This document shows, in pieces, positions 11,363 through 18,425 of a DNA stretch of 64,000 nt. Both the position numbers and the translations under genes were made by a program. The notes beneath the pieces were generated by a model. It was not told the DNA's origin. It saw nothing but the letters and a program-made list of their open reading frames with translations, and searched no databases. Source of the DNA: Arthrobacter sp. UKPF54-2. GTDB lineage: Bacteria; Actinomycetota; Actinomycetes; Actinomycetales; Micrococcaceae. The first letter of the stretch is position 1. Every line of letters starts with the position of its first letter. The stretch lies in assembly GCF_007858535.1 (NCBI RefSeq), contig NZ_CP040174.1, positions 310,001-374,000 on the forward strand, given 5' to 3'.

Positions 11363-11499
11363 GGGCGGGGCCGCGACCGGCGTTCCGACAGGCTTTGACG
11401 CGCGTATTTTCGCGCCGGCGAGCAGGACCGCGACGGCGCTTTTTCCGCTACCCCGCCGTAAAATTTAAAGTGTCCGCAATCACTGGTTGGAGGCAGAAA

Positions 11500-11967
11500 A
11501 TGACTACCGCATCTCCACATGCGCACGGCGTACATTTCGGACGGACAGATGTCCAAAACGTCGGCATGGGTGTGGGTATTGTCCTAATTGTCGTGGGCGT
11601 CCTGGGGTTCATCCCGGGCATCACCACGCAGTACAGCGAACTGAGGTTCTTCGGACCCGATTCCAGGGCCATGTTCCTCAGCCTGTTCCAAGTGTCCATG
11701 CTGCTGAACATCGTCCAGCTGGCCATCGGCGCCACCGGCCTGACCATGTCCCGCAACGGCATGGGAGCTAGGAACTTCCTTATGGGCTTCGGCCTGCTGT
11801 ACATCATCTTCAGCGTGTACGGGCTGATCGTCGGCGTAGGGTCGGCGGCCAATTTCCTTTCGTTCAACACCATGGACAACTGGACCCACATGGTGCTGGG
11901 CGTGGCAATGATTGGCGCCGGCTGGCTGCTCTCGAGGCATCTGGCCGATGACGCACAAACCCGGTAA
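11500..11967 (+). CDS. DUF4383-type membrane protein
   Basis: 155 residues starting at ATG behind TTGGAGG. Four hydrophobic segments are seen, with the family pattern 'GVLGFIPGITT.Y..L.FFG', 'LFQVSMLLNIVQLAIGATGL' and 'TWTHMVLGVAMIG'-like ends (here NWTHMVLGVAMI). A clear paralogue lies at 50721-51173 in this window. The function of the family is unknown; the conserved GFIPGITT loop and the two Asn/His-containing helices suggest a shared structural core. It appears monocistronic. Confidence 0.85.
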   Translation: MTTASPHAHGVHFGRTDVQNVGMGVGIVLIVVGVLGFIPGITTQYSELRFFGPDSRAMFLSLFQVSMLLNIVQLAIGATGLTMSRNGMGARNFLMGFGLLYIIFSVYGLIVGVGSAANFLSFNTMDNWTHMVLGVAMIGAGWLLSRHLADDAQTR

Positions 11968-12185
11968 GCGAACACCGGGAAAAGGGAGCCGCGAATGAGG
12001 ACCGTTTCATAGCAATCCAATAATTCGTACTACCTGCTGGTGCGGACGCCGCGAGATTTCTCAGGCGTCCGCACCAGCTTTCTCTTTTTTGCCAGCGTCC
12101 GCCGGAAGTGCTTTGCGCCAAATGCTGGACTTATTCGACGGCGGCACCCCAGACTGGCCTGACGCACCGACCTGAAAGGTTTTCC

Positions 12186-13622
12186 ATGCCGGATTTCTCA
12201 GCCTTTATCCCGCTCCTCGCGATCCTTGCCGGGGCGCTGCTCGCCGTCGCGGTTGTCTGGGTGGCGATCAAGCTGATGTGGAAGGTGGCTGAACCAAACG
12301 AGGCCCTGATCATTTCCGGCCTCACCCGCGGGACGCTGGAGACCAGGGACGGCATGGACTTCAAGATCGTCACCGGCAAGGGCGCGCTCGTGTTTCCCGG
12401 CCTCCAAACCGTGCGGACCCTGTCCCTGACCCTGAACGAGACCGAGCTGAAGGTCTCCTGCGTGACGTCGCAGGGCATCCAGGTGATCGTGGAGGGCGTG
12501 GTGATCTACAAGATCGGGGACGCGCCGCCCTTCATCGCCAATGCCGCACGCCGGTTCCTCGGCCAGCAGCCGAAGATGCAGAGCCAGGTCTACAACGTCT
12601 TCGAGGGGCACCTGCGATCCATCATCGGCAGCATGACCGTGGAGGAAATCATCCGCGAGCGCGACAAGCTCGGCTCGCAGGTGCGCAGCGCGAGCGGGGT
12701 GGAGATGGAGAAGCTGGGCCTGGTGGTCGACTCGCTCCAGATCAAGGACCTCCAGGACCCCACCGGCTACATCCAGAACATCGCCAAGCCGCACATCGCG
12801 CAGGTGAAGATGGAGGCCCGGATCGCCGAAGCCACGCGCAACCGGGAGGCGGCCGAACGGGAGGCGGAGGCGGCCGCGCAAATCGCCGACGCCCAGAGCC
12901 TGTCCGCGATCAAGCAGTCGGAGGCACAGGCCAACGCGGAGCGGGCCCGTGCCAACGCCGCCCAGGCCGGCCCGCTGGCGGAGGCGACCGCGCGCCAGCA
13001 GGTGGTGGTGCAGGAAACCGAGGTCGCCAAGCTCGAAGCGGACCGCGAGGAACAAAAGCTCCAGACCACCATCCGCAAACCCGCGGACGCCAAGGCCTAC
13101 GCCAAGCGCACCGAGGCCGAGGGCCAGAAATCCGCTGACATCAGCGCGGCGGAGGCCCTGGCCCGCCGCACCGAACTGGAGGCACAGGTCAACGCCCGGC
13201 GCACCGAGCTCCAGGCGCAGGCCAACGCCACGGCAGCCGCGGCCGCCGCCGGGGCCACCCGCGTCACCGGCGAAGCGGAAGCCGCCGCCACCAAGGCGCG
13301 CGGCGACGCGACGGCGTCGTCGATCAAGGCCAAGGCGCTGGCCGAAGCCGAAGGCATCAAGGCCCGCGGCGAAGCCCTCGGCACCAACCAGGACGCGGTC
13401 ATCTCGCAGCAGCTGGCCGAGAACATGCCCGCCATCATCGCAGCCGCCGCCGAGCCGTTTGCCCACGTCGGCCAGCTCACCGTCCTCAACGGCGGGGAAG
13501 GCATCAACCGGATGATCGGCGGCATCCTGGCCCAGGTCGGCGATTACCTGCCGGCGCTGCGGACGGCCCTCAAGGACGGCCGGCAGGCAGCCAAACAGCC
13601 GCCGAAAGCCCCGGATGCCTAG
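12186..13622 (+). CDS. Flotillin-like SPFH-domain protein
   Basis: 478 residues starting at ATG behind GAAAGG. An N-terminal membrane segment (about residues 6-30) is followed by an SPFH/band-7 domain ('EPNEALIISGLTRG', 'TLSLTLNETELKVSCVTSQGIQVIVEGVVIYKI'). A long Ala/Glu/Arg-rich coiled coil follows from about residue 215 to 400 (repeats such as 'AEAAAT.ARGDAT'), then a C-terminal domain. Flotillins scaffold membrane microdomains on the cytoplasmic face. The next gene overlaps it by 8 bp and encodes an NfeD-like small protein, the usual flotillin partner (YuaG/YuaF in Bacillus). Confidence 0.93.
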   Translation: MPDFSAFIPLLAILAGALLAVAVVWVAIKLMWKVAEPNEALIISGLTRGTLETRDGMDFKIVTGKGALVFPGLQTVRTLSLTLNETELKVSCVTSQGIQVIVEGVVIYKIGDAPPFIANAARRFLGQQPKMQSQVYNVFEGHLRSIIGSMTVEEIIRERDKLGSQVRSASGVEMEKLGLVVDSLQIKDLQDPTGYIQNIAKPHIAQVKMEARIAEATRNREAAEREAEAAAQIADAQSLSAIKQSEAQANAERARANAAQAGPLAEATARQQVVVQETEVAKLEADREEQKLQTTIRKPADAKAYAKRTEAEGQKSADISAAEALARRTELEAQVNARRTELQAQANATAAAAAAGATRVTGEAEAAATKARGDATASSIKAKALAEAEGIKARGEALGTNQDAVISQQLAENMPAIIAAAAEPFAHVGQLTVLNGGEGINRMIGGILAQVGDYLPALRTALKDGRQAAKQPPKAPDA

Positions 13623-13872
13623 GAACGTCGACCGCAGCCTGACCGGCAGGATCGGCCGGGTCACGGGACGGGTGGGCCCCGGCACCATCGGGGAGGTGAT
13701 GCTGCCGTTCCGCGGCGGCACGAGCGCGTTCCACGCCCACCCCTTCGACAAAACGAGCATCTTCGCCGTCGGGGACGAGGTGCTGGTGATTTACTACGAG
13801 CCGCCCCAAACGGTCTACGTGGACGAGCTCCCGGACGTGCTCCGGCACGAACCAACCGAACCGCGCCGCTGA
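13615..13872 (+). CDS. NfeD-like OB-fold small protein, flotillin partner
   Basis: 85 residues. The start ATG lies inside the last codons of the flotillin gene (8-bp overlap), so the pair is translationally coupled. The sequence is strand-rich with the NfeD C-terminal pattern: 'LTGRIGRVTGRVGPGTIGEVML', a middle strand and 'FAVGDEVLVIYYEPPQTVYVDEL'. There is no membrane helix, unlike full-length NfeD. The assignment to an OB-fold rests on pattern and operon context rather than a specific motif. Confidence 0.7.
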   Translation: MPRNVDRSLTGRIGRVTGRVGPGTIGEVMLPFRGGTSAFHAHPFDKTSIFAVGDEVLVIYYEPPQTVYVDELPDVLRHEPTEPRR

Positions 13873-13958
13873 GGCGACCGCCGCCTGTTAACCCACTCTT
13901 CCCCCACAGGCCACACCCGTGACCCCGCGCCGTCAGCCGCCGCGGCCACGGTGGAGGC

Positions 13959-15125
13959 GTGAGGATCGCACTAGTCGCCGAATCATTCCTGCCCCAGATG
14001 AACGGGGTCACGCACTCCATCCTGAGGGTCCTGGAGCATCTGCAGGACCGCGGCGACGAGGTGCTGGTGATCGCGCCGTCCACGCAGGACACCGCTGTCC
14101 CGGGCGAGGTTTACGGCGCGCACGTCCACCGGCTCCCCTCGGTGCCGCTGGCCGGCTACACGAACGTACGGGTGGCGTTGGGCGGTGTGGCCCGGGTCAA
14201 GCGAATCCTTGCCGACTACGCCCCCGACGTCGTCCACCTCGCCTCGCCATTCGTGCTCGGCTGGCGGGCAGCCCAGGCCGCACACCAGCTCGGCATCCCC
14301 AGCGTGGCCATCTACCAGACCGAGGTCCCCGGCTACGCCGCGCGCTACGGTGTCCCGTTCCTGGAGAACTGGGCCTGGAACCGGGTGGACCAGATCCACC
14401 TGCTGGCCACCCGGACCCTGGTCCCCTCCACGTTCGCGCTGAACCAGTTCCTAGGCCGCGGCATCCCCCGGGTTCACATGTGGCGGCGCGGGGTGGACAC
14501 CACCCGCTTCAGCCCGGAAAAGCGCGACGACGCGTGGCGGGCCGCCGTCGCCCCCGGCGGGGAGCGCATCATCGGCTACGTCGGCCGGCTCGCGGTGGAG
14601 AAGCAGGTTCAGGACCTGGCGGTGCTCGCGGACGTGCCCGGCACCAGGGTGGTGATCGTCGGCGACGGCCCGCAGCGCGAGGCCCTGGCGGCCGCCCTGC
14701 CGGAGGCCGTGTTCACCGGCTTCCTCGGCGGCGAGGAGCTGGCCCGCGCCGTCGCGTCCTTTGACCTCTTTGTCCACCCCGGCGAGTTCGAGACCTTTTG
14801 CCAGACCATCCAGGAGGCCATGGCGTCCGGGGTTCCGGTGGTGGCCACGGGCCGCGGCGGGCCGCTGGACCTCGTGGAGAATTCGCGCACCGGCTGGCTC
14901 TACCCGCCCGGGGACCTCGCCGCACTCCGGGCCCGGGTGACGGACCTGACCGGCGACGACGCCAAACGCCGCGCCTTCGCCGCCGCCGCTCACGCGTCGG
15001 TCCAGGGCCGGACGTGGCACGCGCTGGGCGAGGAACTGGTGCGGCACTACGAGGCAGTCCTGGCCCGCCCTGCCGGGCCCAACCCAACCACCCCAAGCCC
15101 CACCCCCAGAGGAGCAACCCTGTGA
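13959..15125 (+). CDS. mgtA: GT4 glycosyltransferase, MgtA/PimB-like alpha-mannosyltransferase
   Basis: 388 residues, GTG start. The N-terminus 'MRIALVAESFLPQMNGVTHSI' is nearly diagnostic of the actinobacterial MgtA group. GT-B features follow: 'HLASPFVLGWRAAQAAH', 'MWRRGVDTTRFSPEKR', 'GYVGRLAVEKQV' and the nucleotide-sugar binding 'PGEFETFCQTIQEAMASGVPVVAT' with the E-x7-E pattern. In Corynebacterium and Mycobacterium MgtA transfers mannose from GDP-Man to glucuronosyl-diacylglycerol or related anchors for lipomannan-type glycolipids. The gene overlaps the following UDP-sugar dehydrogenase by 4 bp (GTGA), which suggests a shared pathway. Confidence 0.88.
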   Translation: MRIALVAESFLPQMNGVTHSILRVLEHLQDRGDEVLVIAPSTQDTAVPGEVYGAHVHRLPSVPLAGYTNVRVALGGVARVKRILADYAPDVVHLASPFVLGWRAAQAAHQLGIPSVAIYQTEVPGYAARYGVPFLENWAWNRVDQIHLLATRTLVPSTFALNQFLGRGIPRVHMWRRGVDTTRFSPEKRDDAWRAAVAPGGERIIGYVGRLAVEKQVQDLAVLADVPGTRVVIVGDGPQREALAAALPEAVFTGFLGGEELARAVASFDLFVHPGEFETFCQTIQEAMASGVPVVATGRGGPLDLVENSRTGWLYPPGDLAALRARVTDLTGDDAKRRAFAAAAHASVQGRTWHALGEELVRHYEAVLARPAGPNPTTPSPTPRGATL

Positions 15126-16498
15126 AGATTTCCGTGATCGGCTGCGGCTACCTCGGCGCCGTCCACGCCGCCACCCTGGCCTCGATGGGGCACTCCGTGG
15201 TGGGGATCGACGTCGACGCCGCCAAGGTGGCCCAGCTGGACCGCGGCACCGCGCCCTTCTACGAACCGGGCCTCGACGAGCTCCTGCGCGACGGCCGCTC
15301 CAACGGCCGGCTCGCGTTCTCCACCAACTTCGCCGACGCCGCCGGCGCGCAGCTGCACTTCCTCTGCGTCGGCACACCGCAGTCCAAGACCTCCGACGGC
15401 GCCGACCTCAGCTACCTGGTCTCCGCCACCGAGGCACTGTTGCCGTTCCTGGCGCCGGGCGCCGCCGTCGTGGGCAAGTCCACGGTCCCGGTGGGAACGG
15501 TGGACATGCTCCGCGGGGTGCTCGCCGGCAGGCCCGATGTGCTCCTCGGCTGGAACCCCGAGTTCCTGCGCCAGGGCACTGCGGTCAAGGATTCCCTGGT
15601 CCCGGACCGGCTGGTCTACGGCGTGCCCGGCGGAAAGGACGCTGCCAACGGCGCCGGCGCGTCCGTCACCGCGGCCCTGGACGCGGTGTACGCGCCGCTG
15701 CTCTGCGCCGGCATCCCCCGGCTCGTCTGCAACTTCGCGACGGCGGAACTGATCAAGTCGGCGTCGAACGCGTACCTGGCCACCAAATTGAGCTTCATCA
15801 ACGCCATGGCGGAACTCTGCGAAGCCTCCGGCGCTGACGTGACGGAGCTCGGCGAAGCGATGGGCCTGGACCCGCGGATCGGCGGCCGCTACCTGCACGC
15901 CGGGCTCGGCTTCGGCGGCGGCTGCCTTCCCAAGGACATCCGTTCGCTCCGGGTTCAGGCCGCCGCGCTGGGCGTGGATTCGGTGGACGCCTGGATGGCC
16001 ACGGTGGACGGCATCAACCAGGGCCAGCGCTCCCGCACCGTGGAGGCGGCCCGGGAACTCTGCGGCGGCCAGCTGGGCGGCCGGCGGGTGACCGTGCTGG
16101 GGGCCGCCTTCAAACCGGACACGGATGACATCCGCGACTCCCCCGCCCTGGACGTGGCCCGGCAGCTGGCCGAGGCCGGCGCGCACGTCACCGTCACGGA
16201 CCCGGCCGCGATCAACAACGCCTGGCTGCGCTACCCGCAGCTGCGCTTCGAGGCCTCCACCGACCGGGCGCTCGAGGGCGCCGAACTGGTGCTGCTGCTC
16301 ACCGAATGGGACGCCTACCGGGAGCTCTCGCCGGCCGCCGCCGGGGCCCTGGTCCGGCGGCGGACGGTGCTGGATGCCCGGAACGCCCTCGACGCCGCCG
16401 CCTGGGCGGCGGCGGGCTGGACCGTGCGCGGACTGGGCAGGCCAGAGGCCGCCGGGCGCGCCGCCGCGGCGCCGGGAAGACTCGCCGCCGCCGACTGA
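15122..16498 (+). CDS. ugd: UDP-glucose 6-dehydrogenase (UDP-glucose/GDP-mannose dehydrogenase family)
   Basis: 458 residues, GTG start overlapping the mgtA stop, with AGAGGAGC upstream. The N-terminal Rossmann motif is 'ISVIGCGYLGAVHAATLASMGHSVVGIDVD'. The catalytic segment is 'AGLGFGGGCLPKDIRSL', with the nucleophilic Cys, and the C-terminal UDP-binding domain has 'VTVLGAAFKPDTDDIRDSPALDVARQL'. It oxidises UDP-glucose to UDP-glucuronate with two NAD+. With MgtA next door, the likely use is UDP-GlcA for glucuronosyl-lipid anchors. A run of Ala/Gly at the C-terminus (residues 435-458) is not conserved in the family as far as I know. Confidence 0.93.
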   Translation: MKISVIGCGYLGAVHAATLASMGHSVVGIDVDAAKVAQLDRGTAPFYEPGLDELLRDGRSNGRLAFSTNFADAAGAQLHFLCVGTPQSKTSDGADLSYLVSATEALLPFLAPGAAVVGKSTVPVGTVDMLRGVLAGRPDVLLGWNPEFLRQGTAVKDSLVPDRLVYGVPGGKDAANGAGASVTAALDAVYAPLLCAGIPRLVCNFATAELIKSASNAYLATKLSFINAMAELCEASGADVTELGEAMGLDPRIGGRYLHAGLGFGGGCLPKDIRSLRVQAAALGVDSVDAWMATVDGINQGQRSRTVEAARELCGGQLGGRRVTVLGAAFKPDTDDIRDSPALDVARQLAEAGAHVTVTDPAAINNAWLRYPQLRFEASTDRALEGAELVLLLTEWDAYRELSPAAAGALVRRRTVLDARNALDAAAWAAAGWTVRGLGRPEAAGRAAAAPGRLAAAD

Positions 16499-16534
16499 AT
16501 CCCGCGCCGTGGCGCCCGGGCCGCGCTGCGCCCC

Positions 16535-16540
16535 CTATGA
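16535..16540 (+). promoter_or_regulatory. Putative -10 box TATGAT before the first GGDEF-EAL gene
   Basis: TATGAT at 16535-16540 is followed after six bases by a GGGAGG ribosome binding site (16547-16552). A start site near 16547 would give a very short leader. The same word occurs upstream of the two following paralogues (18408 and 20687). No good -35 is visible, and the box is a one-base variant of TATAAT. Confidence 0.4.
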
Positions 16541-16561
16541 TTTCTGAGGGGAGGATTCACC

Positions 16562-16606
16562 ATGCAGCATCGTTGGTCTCAGATTCATCCGGTTGCGGCC
16601 GCGTGA
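16562..16606 (+). CDS. Possible 14-residue leader peptide overlapping the GGDEF-EAL start
   Basis: The ATG at 16562 has the best ribosome binding site in the region (GGGAGG, nine-base spacing). It encodes MQHRWSQIHPVAAA and then a TGA at 16604-16606 that overlaps the GTG start of the next gene (GTGA). This geometry suggests translational coupling of the cyclic-di-GMP gene to a short upstream frame. It may instead be a chance frame; there is no protein-level evidence. Confidence 0.45.
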   Translation: MQHRWSQIHPVAAA

Positions 16607-18390
16607 GCACTTCAGCGCGCACCGAAGAGGACGCCAGGCTCCGCGAGGCCATGTCCCTGCTATCAGCCACGCTGGAGTCCACCGCGGACGGCATCCTCGT
16701 AGTCAGCGCCGAGGGCCGGATCTCCTCCGTGAACAACAAGTTCCTGTCCATGTGGGGCATCCCGCGCGAGCTCGTGGACGCCGGCGACGACGAGGCCGTG
16801 ATCGGCTCCGTGCTGGGCCAGCTGGTGGATCCCGAGGCGTTCGTGGCGAAGGTCTCCGCCCTCTACGCGGATCCGGATGCCGAGAGCAACGACGTGCTGC
16901 ACTTCCGCGACGGACGCACCTTTGAACGGTATTCGCGCCCGCAGAAGGTGGAGGACCGGGTGGTGGGCCGCGTCTGGAGCTTCCGCGACGTCACCCAGGC
17001 ACGGCGGGACCGGGACCAGATCAACCGGGCCATGGCGGATCTCGCGGCGCAGGCCAACCAGCTCAAAACCCTTGCCTTCCAGGACCCGCTGACCGGCCTC
17101 TCCAACCGCCAGCTCTTCAACGACCGGCTGGCGCACGCGCTGGCCGGCCCGTGCGGGACCGCCGTCGACGTCCTGCTGCTGGACCTGGACGACTTCAAGG
17201 AGGTCAACGACGTCCACGGCCACCACGCCGGGGACCAGATGCTGATCGAGGTGGGCCGCCGGCTGCGCGCCTGCGTCCGGCCCAGCGACGTTGTAGCACG
17301 GCTGGGCGGCGACGAGTTCGTGGTCCTGCTGGTCGGCTCGCTCGACGCCGACGCCGCCGCGGAACGGATCGTGGAATCCCTCAAGGTCCCGGTCTGGCTC
17401 GACGGCACCATGCTGCGGCCCAGCCTGAGCCTGGGCCTGGCGTCCATCGGCGAGGACGCCGACGACGCCTCCGAGCTGCTCCGCCGCGCGGACATCGCCA
17501 TGTACGCAGCCAAGGCAGCCGGCAAGAACCGCTACCTGCGGTTCCGCCCGGAAATGATGTCCGCCCTGCTCGAGCGCACCGACCTCGAAGCCGGACTGCG
17601 GGCCGCCGTCGACAGCGGCGAGATCGCGGTGCACTACCAGCCGATCGTCTCCACCCGGCTGGGCACCGTGGTCAAGGTCGAGGCCCTGGCCCGCTGGGAA
17701 CGCGACGGCGCCCTGGTCCCGCCGCAGCAGTTCATCCCCACCGCCGAACGCAGCGGCCTGATCGTGGAAATCGGCACCGAGGTCCTGCACCGCGGCTGCA
17801 CCGAGCTCGAGTCCTGGCTCGCCGAGGACCCCACCCGGTCGCTCGCGGTCAACGTCTCCGGCGTCCAGCTGCAGCAGGGCAACTTCCCGGAGCTGCTCTT
17901 CGCCACCGCAGCCTCCTGCGGCGTCGATCCGCACCAGCTGGTAGTGGAGGTCACCGAGAGTGTCTTCTTCGACGACGACTGCCTCGTCCAGCGCCAGCTG
18001 GTACAGCTCCGCAGCGCCGGCGTCCGGGTAGCGCTGGATGACTTCGGCACCGGCTACTCCTCGCTGGGCCGGCTCCAGGACCTGCCCGTGGACACGCTGA
18101 AGATCGACCAGTCCTTTGTGGCCATGATCCGCACGGGGGACGAGCGCCTGCCCATCCTCAATTCCATGATCGACATGGCCCACGGGCTGGGCCTGACGGT
18201 CACGGCCGAGGGCGTTGAGACCCCGGAGCAGGCCGGGTACCTGATGCGGCGCGGCTGCGATTCCCTGCAGGGATTCCTGTTTTCCAGGCCCCGGCCGGCG
18301 GCCACGCTGGCCAAGGCGCTCTCGGCGTCAGCGAACACCATCACCGCCCTGCGCGGCGACACCGCCGCCCAAACGCAGCCGGTGCTGTGA
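16603..18390 (+). CDS. PAS-GGDEF-EAL protein A (cyclic-di-GMP turnover)
   Basis: 595 residues from the GTG at 16603. An in-frame ATG at 16537 is less likely because it lies inside the putative -10 box and has no ribosome binding site. One PAS domain occupies about residues 12-130 ('LLSATLESTADGILVVSAEGRISSVNNKF'). The GGDEF domain (about 150-310) has an intact LLDLDDFK..ND and RLGGDEF, plus an RxxD inhibitory site (RPSD) five residues before GGDEF. The EAL domain (about 325-575) keeps EALARW, EVTES, DDFGTGYSSL, KIDQSF and TAEGVET. Both catalytic activities look intact. It appears cytosolic, with no membrane segment. It is the first of three paralogues in a row, each apparently with its own promoter. 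Confidence 0.93.
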   Translation: MSTSARTEEDARLREAMSLLSATLESTADGILVVSAEGRISSVNNKFLSMWGIPRELVDAGDDEAVIGSVLGQLVDPEAFVAKVSALYADPDAESNDVLHFRDGRTFERYSRPQKVEDRVVGRVWSFRDVTQARRDRDQINRAMADLAAQANQLKTLAFQDPLTGLSNRQLFNDRLAHALAGPCGTAVDVLLLDLDDFKEVNDVHGHHAGDQMLIEVGRRLRACVRPSDVVARLGGDEFVVLLVGSLDADAAAERIVESLKVPVWLDGTMLRPSLSLGLASIGEDADDASELLRRADIAMYAAKAAGKNRYLRFRPEMMSALLERTDLEAGLRAAVDSGEIAVHYQPIVSTRLGTVVKVEALARWERDGALVPPQQFIPTAERSGLIVEIGTEVLHRGCTELESWLAEDPTRSLAVNVSGVQLQQGNFPELLFATAASCGVDPHQLVVEVTESVFFDDDCLVQRQLVQLRSAGVRVALDDFGTGYSSLGRLQDLPVDTLKIDQSFVAMIRTGDERLPILNSMIDMAHGLGLTVTAEGVETPEQAGYLMRRGCDSLQGFLFSRPRPAATLAKALSASANTITALRGDTAAQTQPVL

Positions 18391-18407
18391 TTTGGGTCTC
18401 ATGGCCC

Positions 18408-18413
18408 TATGAT
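18408..18413 (+). promoter_or_regulatory. Putative -10 box TATGAT, near-leaderless start of protein B
   Basis: TATGAT at 18408-18413 ends only 12 bp before the ATG at 18426, so a start site 6-8 bp downstream would give a transcript with almost no 5' leader. No Shine-Dalgarno sequence precedes this ATG, which is consistent with leaderless translation, common in actinobacteria. Confidence 0.45.
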
Positions 18414-18425
18414 GCTTGAAGTTTA

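Noticed and set aside
12198..13760. 520-residue minus-strand frame opposite the flotillin gene
   Set aside because: It is a Leu/Arg/Gly-rich shadow frame and the plus strand has clear SPFH and coiled-coil content.
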